Shown here piece after piece: positions 8,016-17,666 of a DNA stretch of 47,583 nucleotides. This DNA comes from an uncultured Bacteroidia bacterium (GTDB taxonomy: Bacteria; Bacteroidota; Bacteroidia; Bacteroidales; F082). The notes under the pieces were generated by a model. It made no database searches. It was not told the origin of the DNA and saw nothing but the letters and a program-made list of their open reading frames with translations. The DNA is taken from the NCBI GenBank assembly GCA_902771635.1, contig CACXXW010000004.1:1-47583 (forward strand). Reading direction: 5' to 3'. A program made the position numbers and the translations under genes. Each line of letters opens with the position of its first letter. Within the stretch, counting starts at the first letter, position 1.

Positions 8016-10559
8016 TTATTGTTCCAAAGTGGTTTCGTCAGGGTTTTCTGACTCTTCAACCGGCCCTTCGACAGGCTCAACGGCCTCGGTTCCATCGGGG
8101 GTCGGCCCTTCTACGGGCTCAGGGACCTCGGTCTCTTCAGGTTCATCCTCATGCTCCACCTTGGTGACAGCAGCAATCTCATCGGTGCCGCGAAGGTCGA
8201 TGAGCTTCACGCCTTGGGTGGCACGACCCATCACACGCAGCTTGCTGACAGCCATGCGGATGACGATGCCCGACTTGTTGATGATCATCAGGTCTTCATC
8301 GTCGGTCACGCCCTTGATAGCAATGAGGTCGCCAGTCTTGTCAGTGATGTTCAAGGTCTTGACGCCCTTCGCGCCACGGTTGGTAATGCGATAGTCCTCG
8401 ATGTCGGAACGCTTGCCGAAGCCCTTTTCTGAAACGACAAGCACCGTCTGTTGCGGATCATTGATGCACACCATACCGATGACTTCATCGTCAGGTGAAC
8501 CCAAGGTGATAGCCTTCACACCGGTGGCGGTACGGCCCATCGGGCGGACGGTCTGCTCGTTGAAGCGAACGGCCTTGCCCGAACGCACAGCCATCAGCAC
8601 CTCGTCGTTACCGCTGGTGAGGCAAGCCTCCAGCAGCTGGTCATCTTCACGGATGTTGACAGCGATGATGCCATTTTGGCGGACATTCTTATAGGCAGCC
8701 AAGTTGGTCTTCTTGATGATACCCTTCTTGGTGCAGAGGATGATGTAGTTGTTTTCAAGGTATTCCTCATCGCTCATGCTCTTCACGTTGAGGTAGGCCA
8801 TCACCTTGTTGTCCTTGTCGAGCGGCAACAGGTTCTGGATGGCGCGACCTTTGCTGTTCTTACCTTCTTCAGGAATCTCGAAGGCTCTGAGTTTGTAGCA
8901 CTTACCTTGTTCTTTCGAGCCCTTGCCGCCACGGCTCTGCACGCGGTATTCGGTCAGCGGGGTGCGCTTGATGTAACCAAGGTGCGAGATGGTGATGACA
9001 ACGGCATCGTCGGCGATGATGTCTTCCATGCGGAACTCACCGGCGGCAGGCACGATTTGGGTGCGGCGCGCGTCGCCATATTTTTCTTTGATGACCAGCA
9101 GTTCATCCTTGATAATCTGGAACTGCAATTCCTCATTTTGTAGAATTTCGTGGAAATGTTTGATGCGTTCGTGAATCTCATCCAACTCATCCAAGATTTT
9201 CTTGATCTCGAGACCGGCCAACTGACCGAGGCGGTAGGCCACGATGGCACTGGCTTGCGGGTCATCGAAGCCGAACTTGTCCATGATGGCTTGTTTGGCT
9301 TCAGGTGTGCCGCCCTTACAGGCGCGGATGGTGGCGATGATTTCGTCCACGATGTCGATGGCGCGGGCCAAACCTTCCAAGATATGGGCGCGGTCTTCGG
9401 CTTTCTTCAGCTCGAAGCGGGTGCGACGCAGGATGATTTCGTGACGGTGGGCCACGAAATGCTCAATCAGCTGCTTGAGGTTCAAGGTATAGGGACGGCC
9501 ATTGACCAAAGCCACATTGTTCACATTGAACGAGCTTTGGAGCGGGGTCATCAAATAGAGCTTGTTCAGCACCACATCGGGATTGGCATCGCGCTTCAGC
9601 TCATACACCACACGGATACCTTTGCGGTCTGACTCGTCGCGAATGTCGGCCAGACCTTCCAGCTTTTTCTCGTTGACAAGGTCGGCAGTCTTCTTGATCA
9701 TCTCAGCCTTGTTGACCTGATAAGGTATGGAGGTGGCGATGATGCGCTCGTGGCCATTGTGTTCCTCGAAGTGGGTCTCGCCACGGAGGACAATGCGTCC
9801 CCTACCCGTCTCAAACGCCTCGCGCACACCTTCGTAGCCGTAGATGACGCCAGCCGTCGGGAAATCGGGGGCCTTGATGTATTGCATCAATTCCTGAGTG
9901 GTGATTTCGCGGTTATCGATATAGGCGATGATACCATCGACGCACTCGCTGAGGTTATGCGGCGCCATGTTGGTGGCCATACCCACGGCGATGCCGTTGG
10001 TGCCGTTGACCAACAAGGTAGGAATCTGCGTAGGCAGCACGGTAGGCTCCTGCAACGAGTCGTCGAAGTTGTTCTGGAAGTCGACGGTGTCCTTGTCGAG
10101 GTCGTCGAGCATCTCTTCAGCAATCTTCTGGAGGCGTGCCTCAGTGTAACGCATGGCGGCGGGGCTGTCGCCGTCGACCGAGCCGAAGTTGCCTTGGCCG
10201 TCGACCAAAGGATAGCGCAGTGACCAGCTCTGGGCCATACGCACCATGGCGTCATAAACTGACGAGTCGCCGTGCGGGTGGTACTTACCGAGCACCTCAC
10301 CGACGATACGGGCTGACTTTTTGTAGCCGCTACGTGAGGTGACGCCCAATTCCTTCATGCCATACAGCACACGACGGTGCACGGGTTTCAAGCCGTCGCG
10401 CACGTCGGGCAGGGCACGCGAGATGATAACGGACATCGAATAGTCGATGTAAGCCGACTTCATCTGGTTCTCAAGGTTGACCTTGATTATTTTTTCTCCT
10501 GAGAGTTCTTCAGGCATTTCGCCCTGATTTTCAGGATTGTTGATATTGTTATCGTCCAT
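8016..10559 (-). CDS. gyrA: DNA gyrase subunit A
   Basis: The 847-residue GyrA is the DNA cleavage and rejoining subunit of the type IIA topoisomerase that introduces negative supercoils with GyrB. The catalytic tyrosine is Y138 (AAMRYTEAR). The quinolone region reads [10 protein letters not shown], so the positions equal to E. coli Ser83 and Asp87 are Ser99 and Asp103, the unmutated state. The C-terminal beta-pinwheel with the GyrA box (SRGGKG) separates it from ParC. The tail is odd: after the pinwheel comes a Pro/Glu-rich extension in which EPVEG occurs twice, encoded by two copies of a dispersed repeat (8061-8085, 8103-8127). The ATG at 10559 follows a TATCTTTG promoter. Confidence 0.97.
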   Translation of the reverse strand: MDDNNINNPENQGEMPEELSGEKIIKVNLENQMKSAYIDYSMSVIISRALPDVRDGLKPVHRRVLYGMKELGVTSRSGYKKSARIVGEVLGKYHPHGDSSVYDAMVRMAQSWSLRYPLVDGQGNFGSVDGDSPAAMRYTEARLQKIAEEMLDDLDKDTVDFQNNFDDSLQEPTVLPTQIPTLLVNGTNGIAVGMATNMAPHNLSECVDGIIAYIDNREITTQELMQYIKAPDFPTAGVIYGYEGVREAFETGRGRIVLRGETHFEEHNGHERIIATSIPYQVNKAEMIKKTADLVNEKKLEGLADIRDESDRKGIRVVYELKRDANPDVVLNKLYLMTPLQSSFNVNNVALVNGRPYTLNLKQLIEHFVAHRHEIILRRTRFELKKAEDRAHILEGLARAIDIVDEIIATIRACKGGTPEAKQAIMDKFGFDDPQASAIVAYRLGQLAGLEIKKILDELDEIHERIKHFHEILQNEELQFQIIKDELLVIKEKYGDARRTQIVPAAGEFRMEDIIADDAVVITISHLGYIKRTPLTEYRVQSRGGKGSKEQGKCYKLRAFEIPEEGKNSKGRAIQNLLPLDKDNKVMAYLNVKSMSDEEYLENNYIILCTKKGIIKKTNLAAYKNVRQNGIIAVNIREDDQLLEACLTSGNDEVLMAVRSGKAVRFNEQTVRPMGRTATGVKAITLGSPDDEVIGMVCINDPQQTVLVVSEKGFGKRSDIEDYRITNRGAKGVKTLNITDKTGDLIAIKGVTDDEDLMIINKSGIVIRMAVSKLRVMGRATQGVKLIDLRGTDEIAAVTKVEHEDEPEETEVPEPVEGPTPDGTEAVEPVEGPVEESENPDETTLEQ
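8061..8127. repeat. Two copies of a dispersed short repeat inside the gyrA 3' end
   Basis: CGGCCCTTCGACAGGCTCAA (8061-8080) and CGGCCCTTCTACGGGCTCAG (8103-8122) match at most positions. They resemble the CTTCGACAGGCTCA short repeat seen in many unrelated bacterial genomes. Read in the gyrA frame each gives EPVEG. Confidence 0.7.
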
Positions 10560-10596
10560 TTTCGGGTTCTAATTTTCTCTTTTATAAATAGGGGCG

Positions 10597-10604
10597 CAAA
10601 GATA
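10597..10604 (-). promoter_or_regulatory. -7 promoter element of gyrA
   Basis: The minus strand reads TATCTTTG, 38 bp before the gyrA ATG. Confidence 0.6.
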
Positions 10605-10689
10605 GGAAATTTTTGGATAGGTTTGGAAAAAATGGTCAAAAACTTCAAAACACGAATCCTCATCAATGAGCCATGAATATCCCAAAAAC

Positions 10690-10827
10690 GGAATAAGTGG
10701 TCGATTTTAGCCAATAAAAAATGGAATAAGTGACAAATTTTTATGATTTATTCCGAAAATTTCAATAAAATTTGGAGTTATATTCCGAAAATTTCGGTAA
10801 AATTCGGAATAGTGTTCCGAAAATTCG
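10690..10827. repeat. Helically phased repeat array in front of the AAA/DUF4143 gene
   Basis: ATTCCGAAAATTT-type units begin at 10750, 10782 and 10814 (the last as GTTCCGAAAATTC), exactly 32 bp apart. Two further units of GGAATAAGTG begin at 10690 and 10723, 33 bp apart. The array ends directly at the TATTTTTG promoter, so an operator role is likely. Confidence 0.75.
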
Positions 10828-10835
10828 TATTTTTG
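10828..10835 (+). promoter_or_regulatory. -7 promoter element of the AAA/DUF4143 gene
   Basis: TATTTTTG is followed by CAGCG and an A-rich leader. The same core (GTATTTTTGCAGCG) precedes the truncated second ATPase on the opposite strand. Confidence 0.7.
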
Positions 10836-10855
10836 CAGCGTAAAAACTTATCGCC

Positions 10856-12022
10856 ATGATTCAACGATTATTGACACAAGAGACTCTTAATGAAGATAAT
10901 ACATTTCTTTTTGGAGCCAGACAGACGGGAAAGACCACTTTGTTGCTACAACTTTTCCCCATTGCACGATTCTATGACTTGCTCGAAAGCAACACTTTTG
11001 AACGTCTGCAACGCAACCCGTCATTGCTGCGGCAAGACTTGGAATTATGCGAAAGTGGCACCTTGGTCATCATTGATGAAGTGCAGTCCTTGCCCATTTT
11101 GTTGAACGAAGTGCAGTGGCTTATCGTTCGGAAAGGTATCCGATTCATCCTGAGCGGGTCGAGTGCGCGAAAGTTGAAGCGCGGCGGAGCCAATATGCTT
11201 GGTGGAAGGGCTTTGCAAACCAACCTTTATCCTTTGGTAAGTGCGGAAATCCCTGATTTCGATTTGGTTAAGGCTGTCAATCAAGGAATGATTCCAAGAC
11301 ATTACCTTGCCCGCGAGGACAAGTATTGGTCCATGCTGCAAGCTTATGTTGCGGTGTATTTGCGCGAGGAAATCAAGGCGGAGGCCATCGTGAGAAACCT
11401 AAACACCTTCACTCGTTTCTTGGAGGCCGCCGCACTGACTGATGGCGAAATGGTGAACTACAGCAACATCGCACAAGACTGCGGCATCGACTCCAAAACC
11501 GCAGCGGCCTATTTTTCCATTTTGGAAGAAACCTTGATTGGCTACATGGTGCCGGCTTACACAAAAACCGTCAAGCGAAAGATTCGACAAGCACCGCGTT
11601 TCTATTATTTCGATGTCGGCATTCCCAATTATTTGCTCGGTCGCCGCAACATGACACAGGGTTCCACTGATTTCGGACATGCTTTTGAACATCTTATCAT
11701 TCAAGAGATTGTGGCCTATTTGGGTTATCATCGGCAGTTGGAGAAGTTGTCGTATTGGCACACTTATTCCGATTATGAGGTGGATGTCGTTTTGGGCGAC
11801 GCCGAGGTCGGTATCGAGATAAAATCCGTTGAAGAAGTGCAGTCGCGGCACCTTCATGGCCTGAAAGCCTTCAAGGAGGAACATCCCAATGTGCGCATGA
11901 TTGTGGTTTCCTTCGACCCTGTTCCTCGTCTGTTCAAGGAAGTGGAAGTATGGCCCGCAAAGCAGTTTTTGGCACAACTTTGGGCGGGGAAAATTTACAA
12001 GTCCAAAACATATGTATTATAA
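10856..12022 (+). CDS. AAA ATPase with DUF4143 (AAA_14 family)
   Basis: This 388-residue protein has a Walker A motif GARQTGKTT (about residues 20-28), a Walker B LVIIDEVQ (about 70-77), a sensor SGSSARKLKRG, a winged-helix-like middle (NYSNIAQDCGIDSKTAAAYFSILEETLIGY) and a C-terminal DUF4143 domain. That domain carries a PD-(D/E)xK-like signature (EVDVVL ... EIKS). Proteins of this family are abundant in Bacteroidota, usually in several copies, and their role is not established; DNA binding or nuclease-related activity is inferred from the fold. The last residues (YKSKTYVL) may be read-through past an older end, because the truncated ATPase remnant abuts the stop. The promoter is preceded by a 32-bp-phased repeat array, suggesting autoregulation. 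Confidence 0.9.
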   Translation: MIQRLLTQETLNEDNTFLFGARQTGKTTLLLQLFPIARFYDLLESNTFERLQRNPSLLRQDLELCESGTLVIIDEVQSLPILLNEVQWLIVRKGIRFILSGSSARKLKRGGANMLGGRALQTNLYPLVSAEIPDFDLVKAVNQGMIPRHYLAREDKYWSMLQAYVAVYLREEIKAEAIVRNLNTFTRFLEAAALTDGEMVNYSNIAQDCGIDSKTAAAYFSILEETLIGYMVPAYTKTVKRKIRQAPRFYYFDVGIPNYLLGRRNMTQGSTDFGHAFEHLIIQEIVAYLGYHRQLEKLSYWHTYSDYEVDVVLGDAEVGIEIKSVEEVQSRHLHGLKAFKEEHPNVRMIVVSFDPVPRLFKEVEVWPAKQFLAQLWAGKIYKSKTYVL

Positions 12023-12190
12023 ACACAGGATAGACTTACCACTTCTTCTCACCCCAATAACCACCTGGGCAAGACGGCTGTCAAGATGAAGTCGAGGCTC
12101 TTCATGACGACTGATTAAAGTCGTCAAGTCGTTGTCCTTGAGCTCTTCTTGCTGGTCAAGCAGTATTTCTTTTAGCATTTGAGTGTCCAT
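12017..12190 (-). pseudogene. Truncated N-terminus of a second AAA ATPase (DUF4143 type)
   Basis: From the ATG at 12190 the minus strand encodes 57 residues: a helical lead (MDTQMLKEILLDQQEELKD) and then QVVIGVRRSGKSIL, a complete Walker A of the AAA_14/DUF4143 family. It then stops two codons later, at the point where the plus-strand ATPase ends. Everything downstream of the P-loop is missing. The promoter (TATTTTTG), the leader and an upstream repeat array are all intact, so a short peptide could still be made. I read this as a gene cut by recombination or insertion. Confidence 0.8.
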
Positions 12191-12211
12191 AATAAGGATG
12201 TTTTTTCGCTG

Positions 12212-12219
12212 CAAAAATA
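12212..12219 (-). promoter_or_regulatory. -7 promoter element of the truncated ATPase
   Basis: The minus strand reads TATTTTTGCAGCG, the same core and leader as the intact ATPase promoter. Confidence 0.65.
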
Positions 12220-12221
12220 CA

Positions 12222-12340
12222 TAAACTTCGATAGATTACAAGTTTTTTTGTTCGTAAAGTTCGATAGATTACTGATTTTTTTCTTATAAACTTCGATAGA
12301 TTACAAATTTTTCCTGCTTAAACTTCGATAGGTCACAATA
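12222..12340. repeat. Second helically phased repeat array (AAACTTCGATAGATTACA)
   Basis: Four units of AAACTTCGATAGATTACA-type sequence have their TTCG at 12227, 12260, 12292 and 12324, spacings of 33, 32 and 32 bp. The array ends directly at the promoter of the truncated ATPase. The unit sequence differs from that of the first array, but the spacing and position are the same. Confidence 0.8.
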
Positions 12341-12382
12341 AAAAATCTGACTTTGGCACTGGCGCGGCGCGGTTTTTGTTTG

Positions 12383-12390
12383 TACCTTTG
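12383..12390 (+). promoter_or_regulatory. -7 promoter element of clpC
   Basis: TACCTTTG is an exact TAnnTTTG match, leaving a leader of about 70 nt before the ATG at 12465. Confidence 0.6.
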
Positions 12391-12464
12391 CACTCTGAAC
12401 GAATCAGACAGAAGAAAAGTTGGGTATTTTATTAAAGTATTGATAACAAACGAATTATAACTAT

Positions 12465-15044
12465 ATGGATGCAAAATTCTCTCCCCGCGTTCGTGCCATT
12501 TTGTCACTTAGCCACCAAGAGGCACAACGTTTAGGGAACGCATATGTCGGGTTGGAGCACCTTTTTCTGGGCATGTTGAAGGAAGGTGGCAGCGCTGCCA
12601 TCCGCATTTTGGAGAACCTCAACCTGAACATCGAAGTTTTCTCAAAGAAACTGGAAGCCTCGGTGCGTACCGCCAACAGCAACCCAAACCCGGTTTTGGC
12701 CTTGCCGTTGACCAAGCAGGCGGAGCGCGTGCTGAAGTTCACTTATATCATCGCCAAGGAGTTCCATTCGGACATTGTCCGCTCGGAACACCTCATGCTG
12801 GCCATCTTGCACGAGAAGAACAACATCATCTCGCAAAACCTTGAGTTTGAAGGCATCAACTACGACAACTTCAAGCAGGAGTTGCTGCGCTTTACGGCAG
12901 AAAACGCCGACCCACAGGAATCGGCACCCGAAGAGCAACAAGGCTACGCGTCCAACATCTTCGATGAGGAAGATGAGGAGGACGATGACTTGATGAACGA
13001 CATCCGCCCGCAGCAAGAGAAGCCCAAGAAGACCAGCAACATCAAGAGCAAAACGCCCGTGCTGGACAACTTCGGCCGCGACCTCACCAAGGCTGCTGAG
13101 GAAAACCGCCTCGATCCCATCGTGGGCCGCGAACGTGAACTGGAACGCATCGCCCAAATCCTCAGTCGCCGCAAGAAAAACAACCCCATCCTGATTGGCG
13201 AACCTGGCGTGGGCAAGTCGGCCATCGCCGAAGGCTTGGCTATACGCATCGTGCAACACCGTGTGCCGCGCACCTTATTTAATAAGCGAGTGGTCATGCT
13301 CGACATCGGCTCCATCGTGGCCGGCACCAAATACCGCGGCCAGTTCGAGGAACGTATCAAGGCCATACTCAACGAGTTGGAGAACAACCGCGACATCATC
13401 CTCTTTGTCGATGAAATCCACACTCTCGTTGGCGCAGGCAACGCCAATGGCTCGCTCGATGCCAGCAACATGTTTAAACCCGCTTTGGCACGTGGCGAGT
13501 TGCAGTGCATCGGTTCCACTACCCTCGATGAATACCGCCAGTACATCGAGAAAGACGGTGCCTTGGAACGCCGCTTCCAGAAGATCCTCGTCGAGCCTAC
13601 CACGCCTGCCGAGACCATAGAAATCCTGAACAACATCAAACCGAGATATGAGGACCATCACCTGGTCACCTACACGCCTGAGGCCATCGAAGCCTGCGTG
13701 AAGCTCACCGACCGTTACCTCAGCGACCGTCACCTGCCCGACAAGGCCATCGACGCCTTGGATGAGGCTGGTGCGCGCGTCCACATCAAGAACATTGACG
13801 TGCCGAGCGAAATCACCGAGCTGGAGAAACGCTTGGAAGAGGTCCGCAAGGACAAGAAAGCCGCCATCGCCGAGCAGAAGTTCGAGGAGGCGGGCATGTA
13901 CCGCAACGAAGAGGTGAAAATAATGGCCAAACTCGAGGACGTCAAGAAGGCATGGGAAGACAACGCCGTGGCACATCGCCAACCCGTGACCGAGCAGAAT
14001 GTCGCCGAGGTCGTTGCCATGATGACCGGTGTGCCCGTGCAACGCATCGCCAAGAACGAAGGCGACCGCTTGATGCACATGGAGACCGAGCTGGCAGGTA
14101 CTGTCATCGGTCAGGATGAGGCCATCAAGAAGGTGACCCGTGCCATCCGCCGCAACCGTGCCGGACTGAAAGACCCGAACAAGCCCATCGGCTCGTTCAT
14201 CTTCCTCGGCCCCACGGGCGTAGGTAAGACCTACCTCGCCAAGGTGCTGGCCAAGTTCCTCTTCGACAGCGAAGACGCCCTCATCCGCATCGACATGAGC
14301 GAATATATGGAGAAGTTCGCCGTGTCGCGCCTCGTGGGAGCGCCTCCTGGATATGTGGGTTACGAAGAAGGCGGACAGCTTACCGAGAAAGTGCGCCGCA
14401 AGCCCTACTCCATCGTGCTTTTGGATGAAATCGAGAAGGCTCACCCCGATGTGTTCAACCTATTGCTGCAAGTCCTCGACGACGGCCAGCTGACCGATAG
14501 CCTCGGTCGCAAGGTCGACTTCAAGAACACCATCATCATCATGACCTCCAACATCGGCTCGCGCCAACTGAAGGACTTCGGTCAAGGTGTCGGCTTCGGC
14601 ACACAGGCCAAGCTCAACGCGAAGAACGAGTATTCACAGAGCGTCATCGACAATGCCTTGAAGCGCACCTTCGCGCCCGAGTTCCTCAACCGTGTCGATG
14701 ATGTGGTGATGTTCAATGCCTTGGATAAGAATGACATCCAGAAGATCATCGGCATCGAGATACGTCAGGTGGTGAAGCGCGTCGAAGAGATGGGCTACAA
14801 GATCGAGATCACCGAGAAGGCCATGGACTTCCTCGCCGAGAAGGGCTGGGACGAACAGTATGGCGCCCGTCCGTTGAAACGTGCCGTCCAGAAGTATGTG
14901 GAAGACGTTCTGGCCGAGGCCATCATCTCCGCCAATCTCCACATCGGCGACACCATCAGCATCGACCTCGATGAAAAGGGCGAAGAAACCATCGTCAACG
15001 TCATCCCGAACGAGAAGAAAGTCCTTGAAGAAGCCAAAGTCTGA
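12465..15044 (+). CDS. clpC: ATP-dependent Clp protease ATP-binding subunit ClpC
   Basis: This 859-residue Hsp100 unfoldase feeds substrates to ClpP. In order it has: the Clp N-domain (1-150, [20 protein letters not shown]), an acidic linker ([13 protein letters not shown], about 165-180), AAA1 with Walker [10 protein letters not shown] (about 245), a UVR-like coiled segment ([18 protein letters not shown], about 465-482), and AAA2 with Walker A GPTGVGKT (about 582) and the arginine-finger region. The UVR-type middle and the absence of the long ClpB M-domain favour ClpC over ClpB. The stop and the next ATG overlap by one base (TGATG), coupling it to the nucleotidyltransferase gene. No ClpP gene is in the window. 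Confidence 0.95.
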   Translation: MDAKFSPRVRAILSLSHQEAQRLGNAYVGLEHLFLGMLKEGGSAAIRILENLNLNIEVFSKKLEASVRTANSNPNPVLALPLTKQAERVLKFTYIIAKEFHSDIVRSEHLMLAILHEKNNIISQNLEFEGINYDNFKQELLRFTAENADPQESAPEEQQGYASNIFDEEDEEDDDLMNDIRPQQEKPKKTSNIKSKTPVLDNFGRDLTKAAEENRLDPIVGRERELERIAQILSRRKKNNPILIGEPGVGKSAIAEGLAIRIVQHRVPRTLFNKRVVMLDIGSIVAGTKYRGQFEERIKAILNELENNRDIILFVDEIHTLVGAGNANGSLDASNMFKPALARGELQCIGSTTLDEYRQYIEKDGALERRFQKILVEPTTPAETIEILNNIKPRYEDHHLVTYTPEAIEACVKLTDRYLSDRHLPDKAIDALDEAGARVHIKNIDVPSEITELEKRLEEVRKDKKAAIAEQKFEEAGMYRNEEVKIMAKLEDVKKAWEDNAVAHRQPVTEQNVAEVVAMMTGVPVQRIAKNEGDRLMHMETELAGTVIGQDEAIKKVTRAIRRNRAGLKDPNKPIGSFIFLGPTGVGKTYLAKVLAKFLFDSEDALIRIDMSEYMEKFAVSRLVGAPPGYVGYEEGGQLTEKVRRKPYSIVLLDEIEKAHPDVFNLLLQVLDDGQLTDSLGRKVDFKNTIIIMTSNIGSRQLKDFGQGVGFGTQAKLNAKNEYSQSVIDNALKRTFAPEFLNRVDDVVMFNALDKNDIQKIIGIEIRQVVKRVEEMGYKIEITEKAMDFLAEKGWDEQYGARPLKRAVQKYVEDVLAEAIISANLHIGDTISIDLDEKGEETIVNVIPNEKKVLEEAKV

Positions 15045-16522
15045 TGAACTACGACTTCAAGAAACATATCAGCAGCAAGATCTTTAAGGTGATTGCCTAC
15101 GCCAGCGCGGAGTTGGGCTACAAGAGCTATGTCATCGGCGGCTATGTTCGCGACATCCTGTTGCGCCGCCCGTCGAATGACATTGACGTGGTCACCGTGG
15201 GTAGCGGCATCACCCTCGCAAAGAAAGTCGCCTCCCTCCTGCCCGGCCACAAGGAAGCCAAATACTACGGCGCCTTCGGCACGGCCATGATTCGCTTCGA
15301 TGGCATGGAAGTAGAGTTTGTGGGCGCGAGGAAAGAATCCTACGACCGCAACAGCCGCAAGCCTGTGGTGGAAAACGGCACTTTGGAAGATGACATCAGC
15401 CGCCGCGACTTCACCATCAACGCCATGGCGCTCAGCCTCAACGCTGAGGACTTCGGCACGCTCATCGACCTCTACGGCGGCATGGGCGACATGGAAGAAC
15501 TGTTGTTGAGAACACCTTTGGACCCCGACATCACCTATTCCGATGACCCTTTGCGCATGATGCGTGCCATCCGTTTCGCTTCGCAACTCAAGTTCTACAT
15601 CGAATCCGAGTCGTTCAAGGCCATCAAGCGCAATGCGGAGCGCATCAAAATCGTGTCGATGGAGCGTGTCACCGAGGAACTGAACAAAATCATCCTCTCG
15701 CCGAAGCCTTCCATCGGCTTCAAGCTTTTGGATGAAAGCGGTTTGTTGAAACTCATCTTCCCGCAACTCTGCCAATTGAAAGGTGTGGAAGTCGTGCAAG
15801 GTCGAGGCCACAAGGACAACTTCCTGCACACATTGCAAGTGCTTGACCAAGTGGCCGAGAAGAGCAATGACCTCTGGCTGCGCTGGGCCGCCTTGCTGCA
15901 CGACATCGCCAAGCCACAAACCAAACGTTGGGAGGAAGGCACGGGCTGGACCTTCCACGGCCACGAGTTCAAAGGATCCAAGATGGTGCCCAAGATCTTC
16001 GCTGCCATGAAGTTGCCCTTGAACGAGAAGATGAAATATGTGGAGAAGCTCGTGTTGCTCCACCTCCGCCCTATCGTGTTGGCTGAGGACATCGTCACCG
16101 ACTCCGCTGTGAGAAGACTGTTGTTTGACGCTGGCGATGACATCGACGACCTCATGTTGCTCTGCCATGCCGACATCACCTCGAAGAACGAAGAGAAGAT
16201 CAAGAAATACCATCACAACTTCGAGATTGTTCAGGAGAAACTGAAGGAAATCGAAGCCAAGGACCACCTGCGCAACTGGCAGCCGCCTATCGACGGCATC
16301 GCCATCATGGAGACCTTCGGTATTCCCGAGGGTCGCGAGGTCGGCGTCATCAAGAATGCCATCCGCGAGGCTATCCTGGACGGGGTCATTGGCAACAACT
16401 TCAGCGAGGCATACGCCTTTATGAAAGAGGAAGGCAAGAAGCTGGGACTTAGCGTGGTGAAGGAAATCCAAGAGCCGATTGTGGTGGCGAATAATGGGCC
16501 GGTGCCGAATAAAAAAGTATAA
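15044..16522 (+). CDS. CCA tRNA nucleotidyltransferase / HD-domain poly(A) polymerase family
   Basis: This 492-residue class II nucleotidyltransferase adds or repairs the 3'-CCA of tRNA. The head shows GGYVRDILL (GG at 32-33), the metal-binding DID (46-48), RRDFTINAMAL and DDPLRMMRAIRFASQL. A C-terminal HD phosphohydrolase domain follows, with LLHDIAKPQ near residue 285. HD-containing forms are typical of this phylum and usually do the whole CCA job. It is translationally coupled to clpC (one-base overlap). A paralogous poly(A) polymerase function cannot be excluded from sequence alone. Confidence 0.9.
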   Translation: MNYDFKKHISSKIFKVIAYASAELGYKSYVIGGYVRDILLRRPSNDIDVVTVGSGITLAKKVASLLPGHKEAKYYGAFGTAMIRFDGMEVEFVGARKESYDRNSRKPVVENGTLEDDISRRDFTINAMALSLNAEDFGTLIDLYGGMGDMEELLLRTPLDPDITYSDDPLRMMRAIRFASQLKFYIESESFKAIKRNAERIKIVSMERVTEELNKIILSPKPSIGFKLLDESGLLKLIFPQLCQLKGVEVVQGRGHKDNFLHTLQVLDQVAEKSNDLWLRWAALLHDIAKPQTKRWEEGTGWTFHGHEFKGSKMVPKIFAAMKLPLNEKMKYVEKLVLLHLRPIVLAEDIVTDSAVRRLLFDAGDDIDDLMLLCHADITSKNEEKIKKYHHNFEIVQEKLKEIEAKDHLRNWQPPIDGIAIMETFGIPEGREVGVIKNAIREAILDGVIGNNFSEAYAFMKEEGKKLGLSVVKEIQEPIVVANNGPVPNKKV

Positions 16523-16550
16523 CAAGTCCTTAGACCTTATGCCAAAAACC

Positions 16551-16660
16551 GCGCTCTTTACCCTCATTGCGGGCTTGACCCGCAATCTCCCAAACTTTAA
16601 GGACTCGTCTTCGTGTTTGGGAGATGGCGGATGTTCCTCCGCCATGAGGGTTAAAAGCGC
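16551..16660. repeat. Compound palindrome with two compensated side arms
   Basis: The outer arms GCGCTCTTTACCCTCAT (16551-16567) and ATGAGGGTTAAAAGCGC (16644-16660) pair at 15 of 17 positions. The inner arms ATCTCCCAAAC (16585-16595) and GTTTGGGAGAT (16615-16625) pair perfectly. Each half also carries its own small hairpin: TGCGGG/CCCGCA (16568-16584) and GGCGGA/TCCGCC (16626-16643). It lies between the nucleotidyltransferase gene and miaA. Confidence 0.75.
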
Positions 16661-16689
16661 AATAGTCACCTTTCGCAGTCTAAAGTCTC

Positions 16690-17586
16690 ATGTCCAATAA
16701 TAAGAATACCCTCATCGTCATCGCTGGCCCCACTGCCTCGGGCAAGACCTCCTTCTCTATCAAGTTGGCCAAAGCCTTGAATACCGTCATCCTCTCCGCC
16801 GACAGCCGACAATTTTACAAAGAGATGAGCATCGGCACAGCCGCGCCAACCGAGGAAGAATTGGCTCAAGTAAAGCATTACTTTGTGCATCACATCAGCA
16901 TCGAGGACAAATACGATGTGGCCGACTATGAGCGTGATGTATTACGACTTTTGAATGAACTCTTCAAGACCCACGATGCTGTCATCATGACGGGTGGCTC
17001 TGGCCTTTTCATTGATGCGGTCTGCAACGGCATCGATGCCATGCCCGATGTGGAGCCCGAAATCAGGGAAAAAGCGCAAAGGCTGTTTGACGAAGGCGGC
17101 TTGAAATCCCTCCAAGATGAAGTCCAGCGCCTCGACCCTGAGTATTTCGCTATCGTTGACCAGCAGAACCCTCGCCGCTTGCAAAGGGCTTTGGAGGTCT
17201 GTTACCAAACGGGACAGCCTTTCTCCTCCTTCCGCAGTGGCAACACCGTCCACCGCGACTTCGACATCAAGAAATACGCCTTGCTTTGGGACCGTCAAGC
17301 CCTCATAGAGCGCATCGACAAGCGCGTCGACATGATGATGGAGCAAGGCCTTTTGGAAGAAGCCAAAGCCTTGTATCCCAAACGGCATCTAAACGCCCTA
17401 AATACCGTTGGCTACAAGGAACTCTTCGCCTATTTCGACGGGCAATGCACCCTTGAAGAAGCCGTGGAGCAAATCAAGATCCACACGCGGCAATATGCCA
17501 AGCGACAGATGACTTGGTTGAGGAAGGATAAAAGTTATCAGTGGATTATGCCAGAAGCCACTTCCATGCTGGAATTACTTCAATAG
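16690..17586 (+). CDS. miaA: tRNA dimethylallyltransferase
   Basis: The 298-residue MiaA transfers an isopentenyl group from dimethylallyl diphosphate to A37 of tRNAs that read UNN codons. The P-loop is GPTASGKTS (13-21), followed by SADSRQFYKEMSIGTAAPT (substrate and tRNA binding), TGGSGLFIDAVCNG, and the C-terminal TVGYKELFAYFDG and RQYAKRQMTWLRKD blocks. The length is normal. It follows the nucleotidyltransferase gene after a 167-bp gap filled by the compound palindrome. No clear own promoter was found, so it may share the clpC transcript. Confidence 0.96.
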   Translation: MSNNKNTLIVIAGPTASGKTSFSIKLAKALNTVILSADSRQFYKEMSIGTAAPTEEELAQVKHYFVHHISIEDKYDVADYERDVLRLLNELFKTHDAVIMTGGSGLFIDAVCNGIDAMPDVEPEIREKAQRLFDEGGLKSLQDEVQRLDPEYFAIVDQQNPRRLQRALEVCYQTGQPFSSFRSGNTVHRDFDIKKYALLWDRQALIERIDKRVDMMMEQGLLEEAKALYPKRHLNALNTVGYKELFAYFDGQCTLEEAVEQIKIHTRQYAKRQMTWLRKDKSYQWIMPEATSMLELLQ

Positions 17587-17666
17587 TTTGTCCATTTCCG
17601 AGAGAAATCGTCATATCCTTTCAGCAAAAACAGACATTTTATTTAATATCACCAAACAAATTTTGA

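Noticed and set aside
12220-12340. Phased repeats considered as a CRISPR array
   Set aside because: Units of about 17 bp at 32-bp spacing with AT-rich, partly similar gaps, only four copies and no cas genes; the promoter-proximal position fits an operator array better.
15595-16203. Long minus-strand frames across clpC and the CCA enzyme gene (also 14795-16669)
   Set aside because: They are antisense shadows of GC-biased codon positions; the plus-strand proteins are unmistakable.
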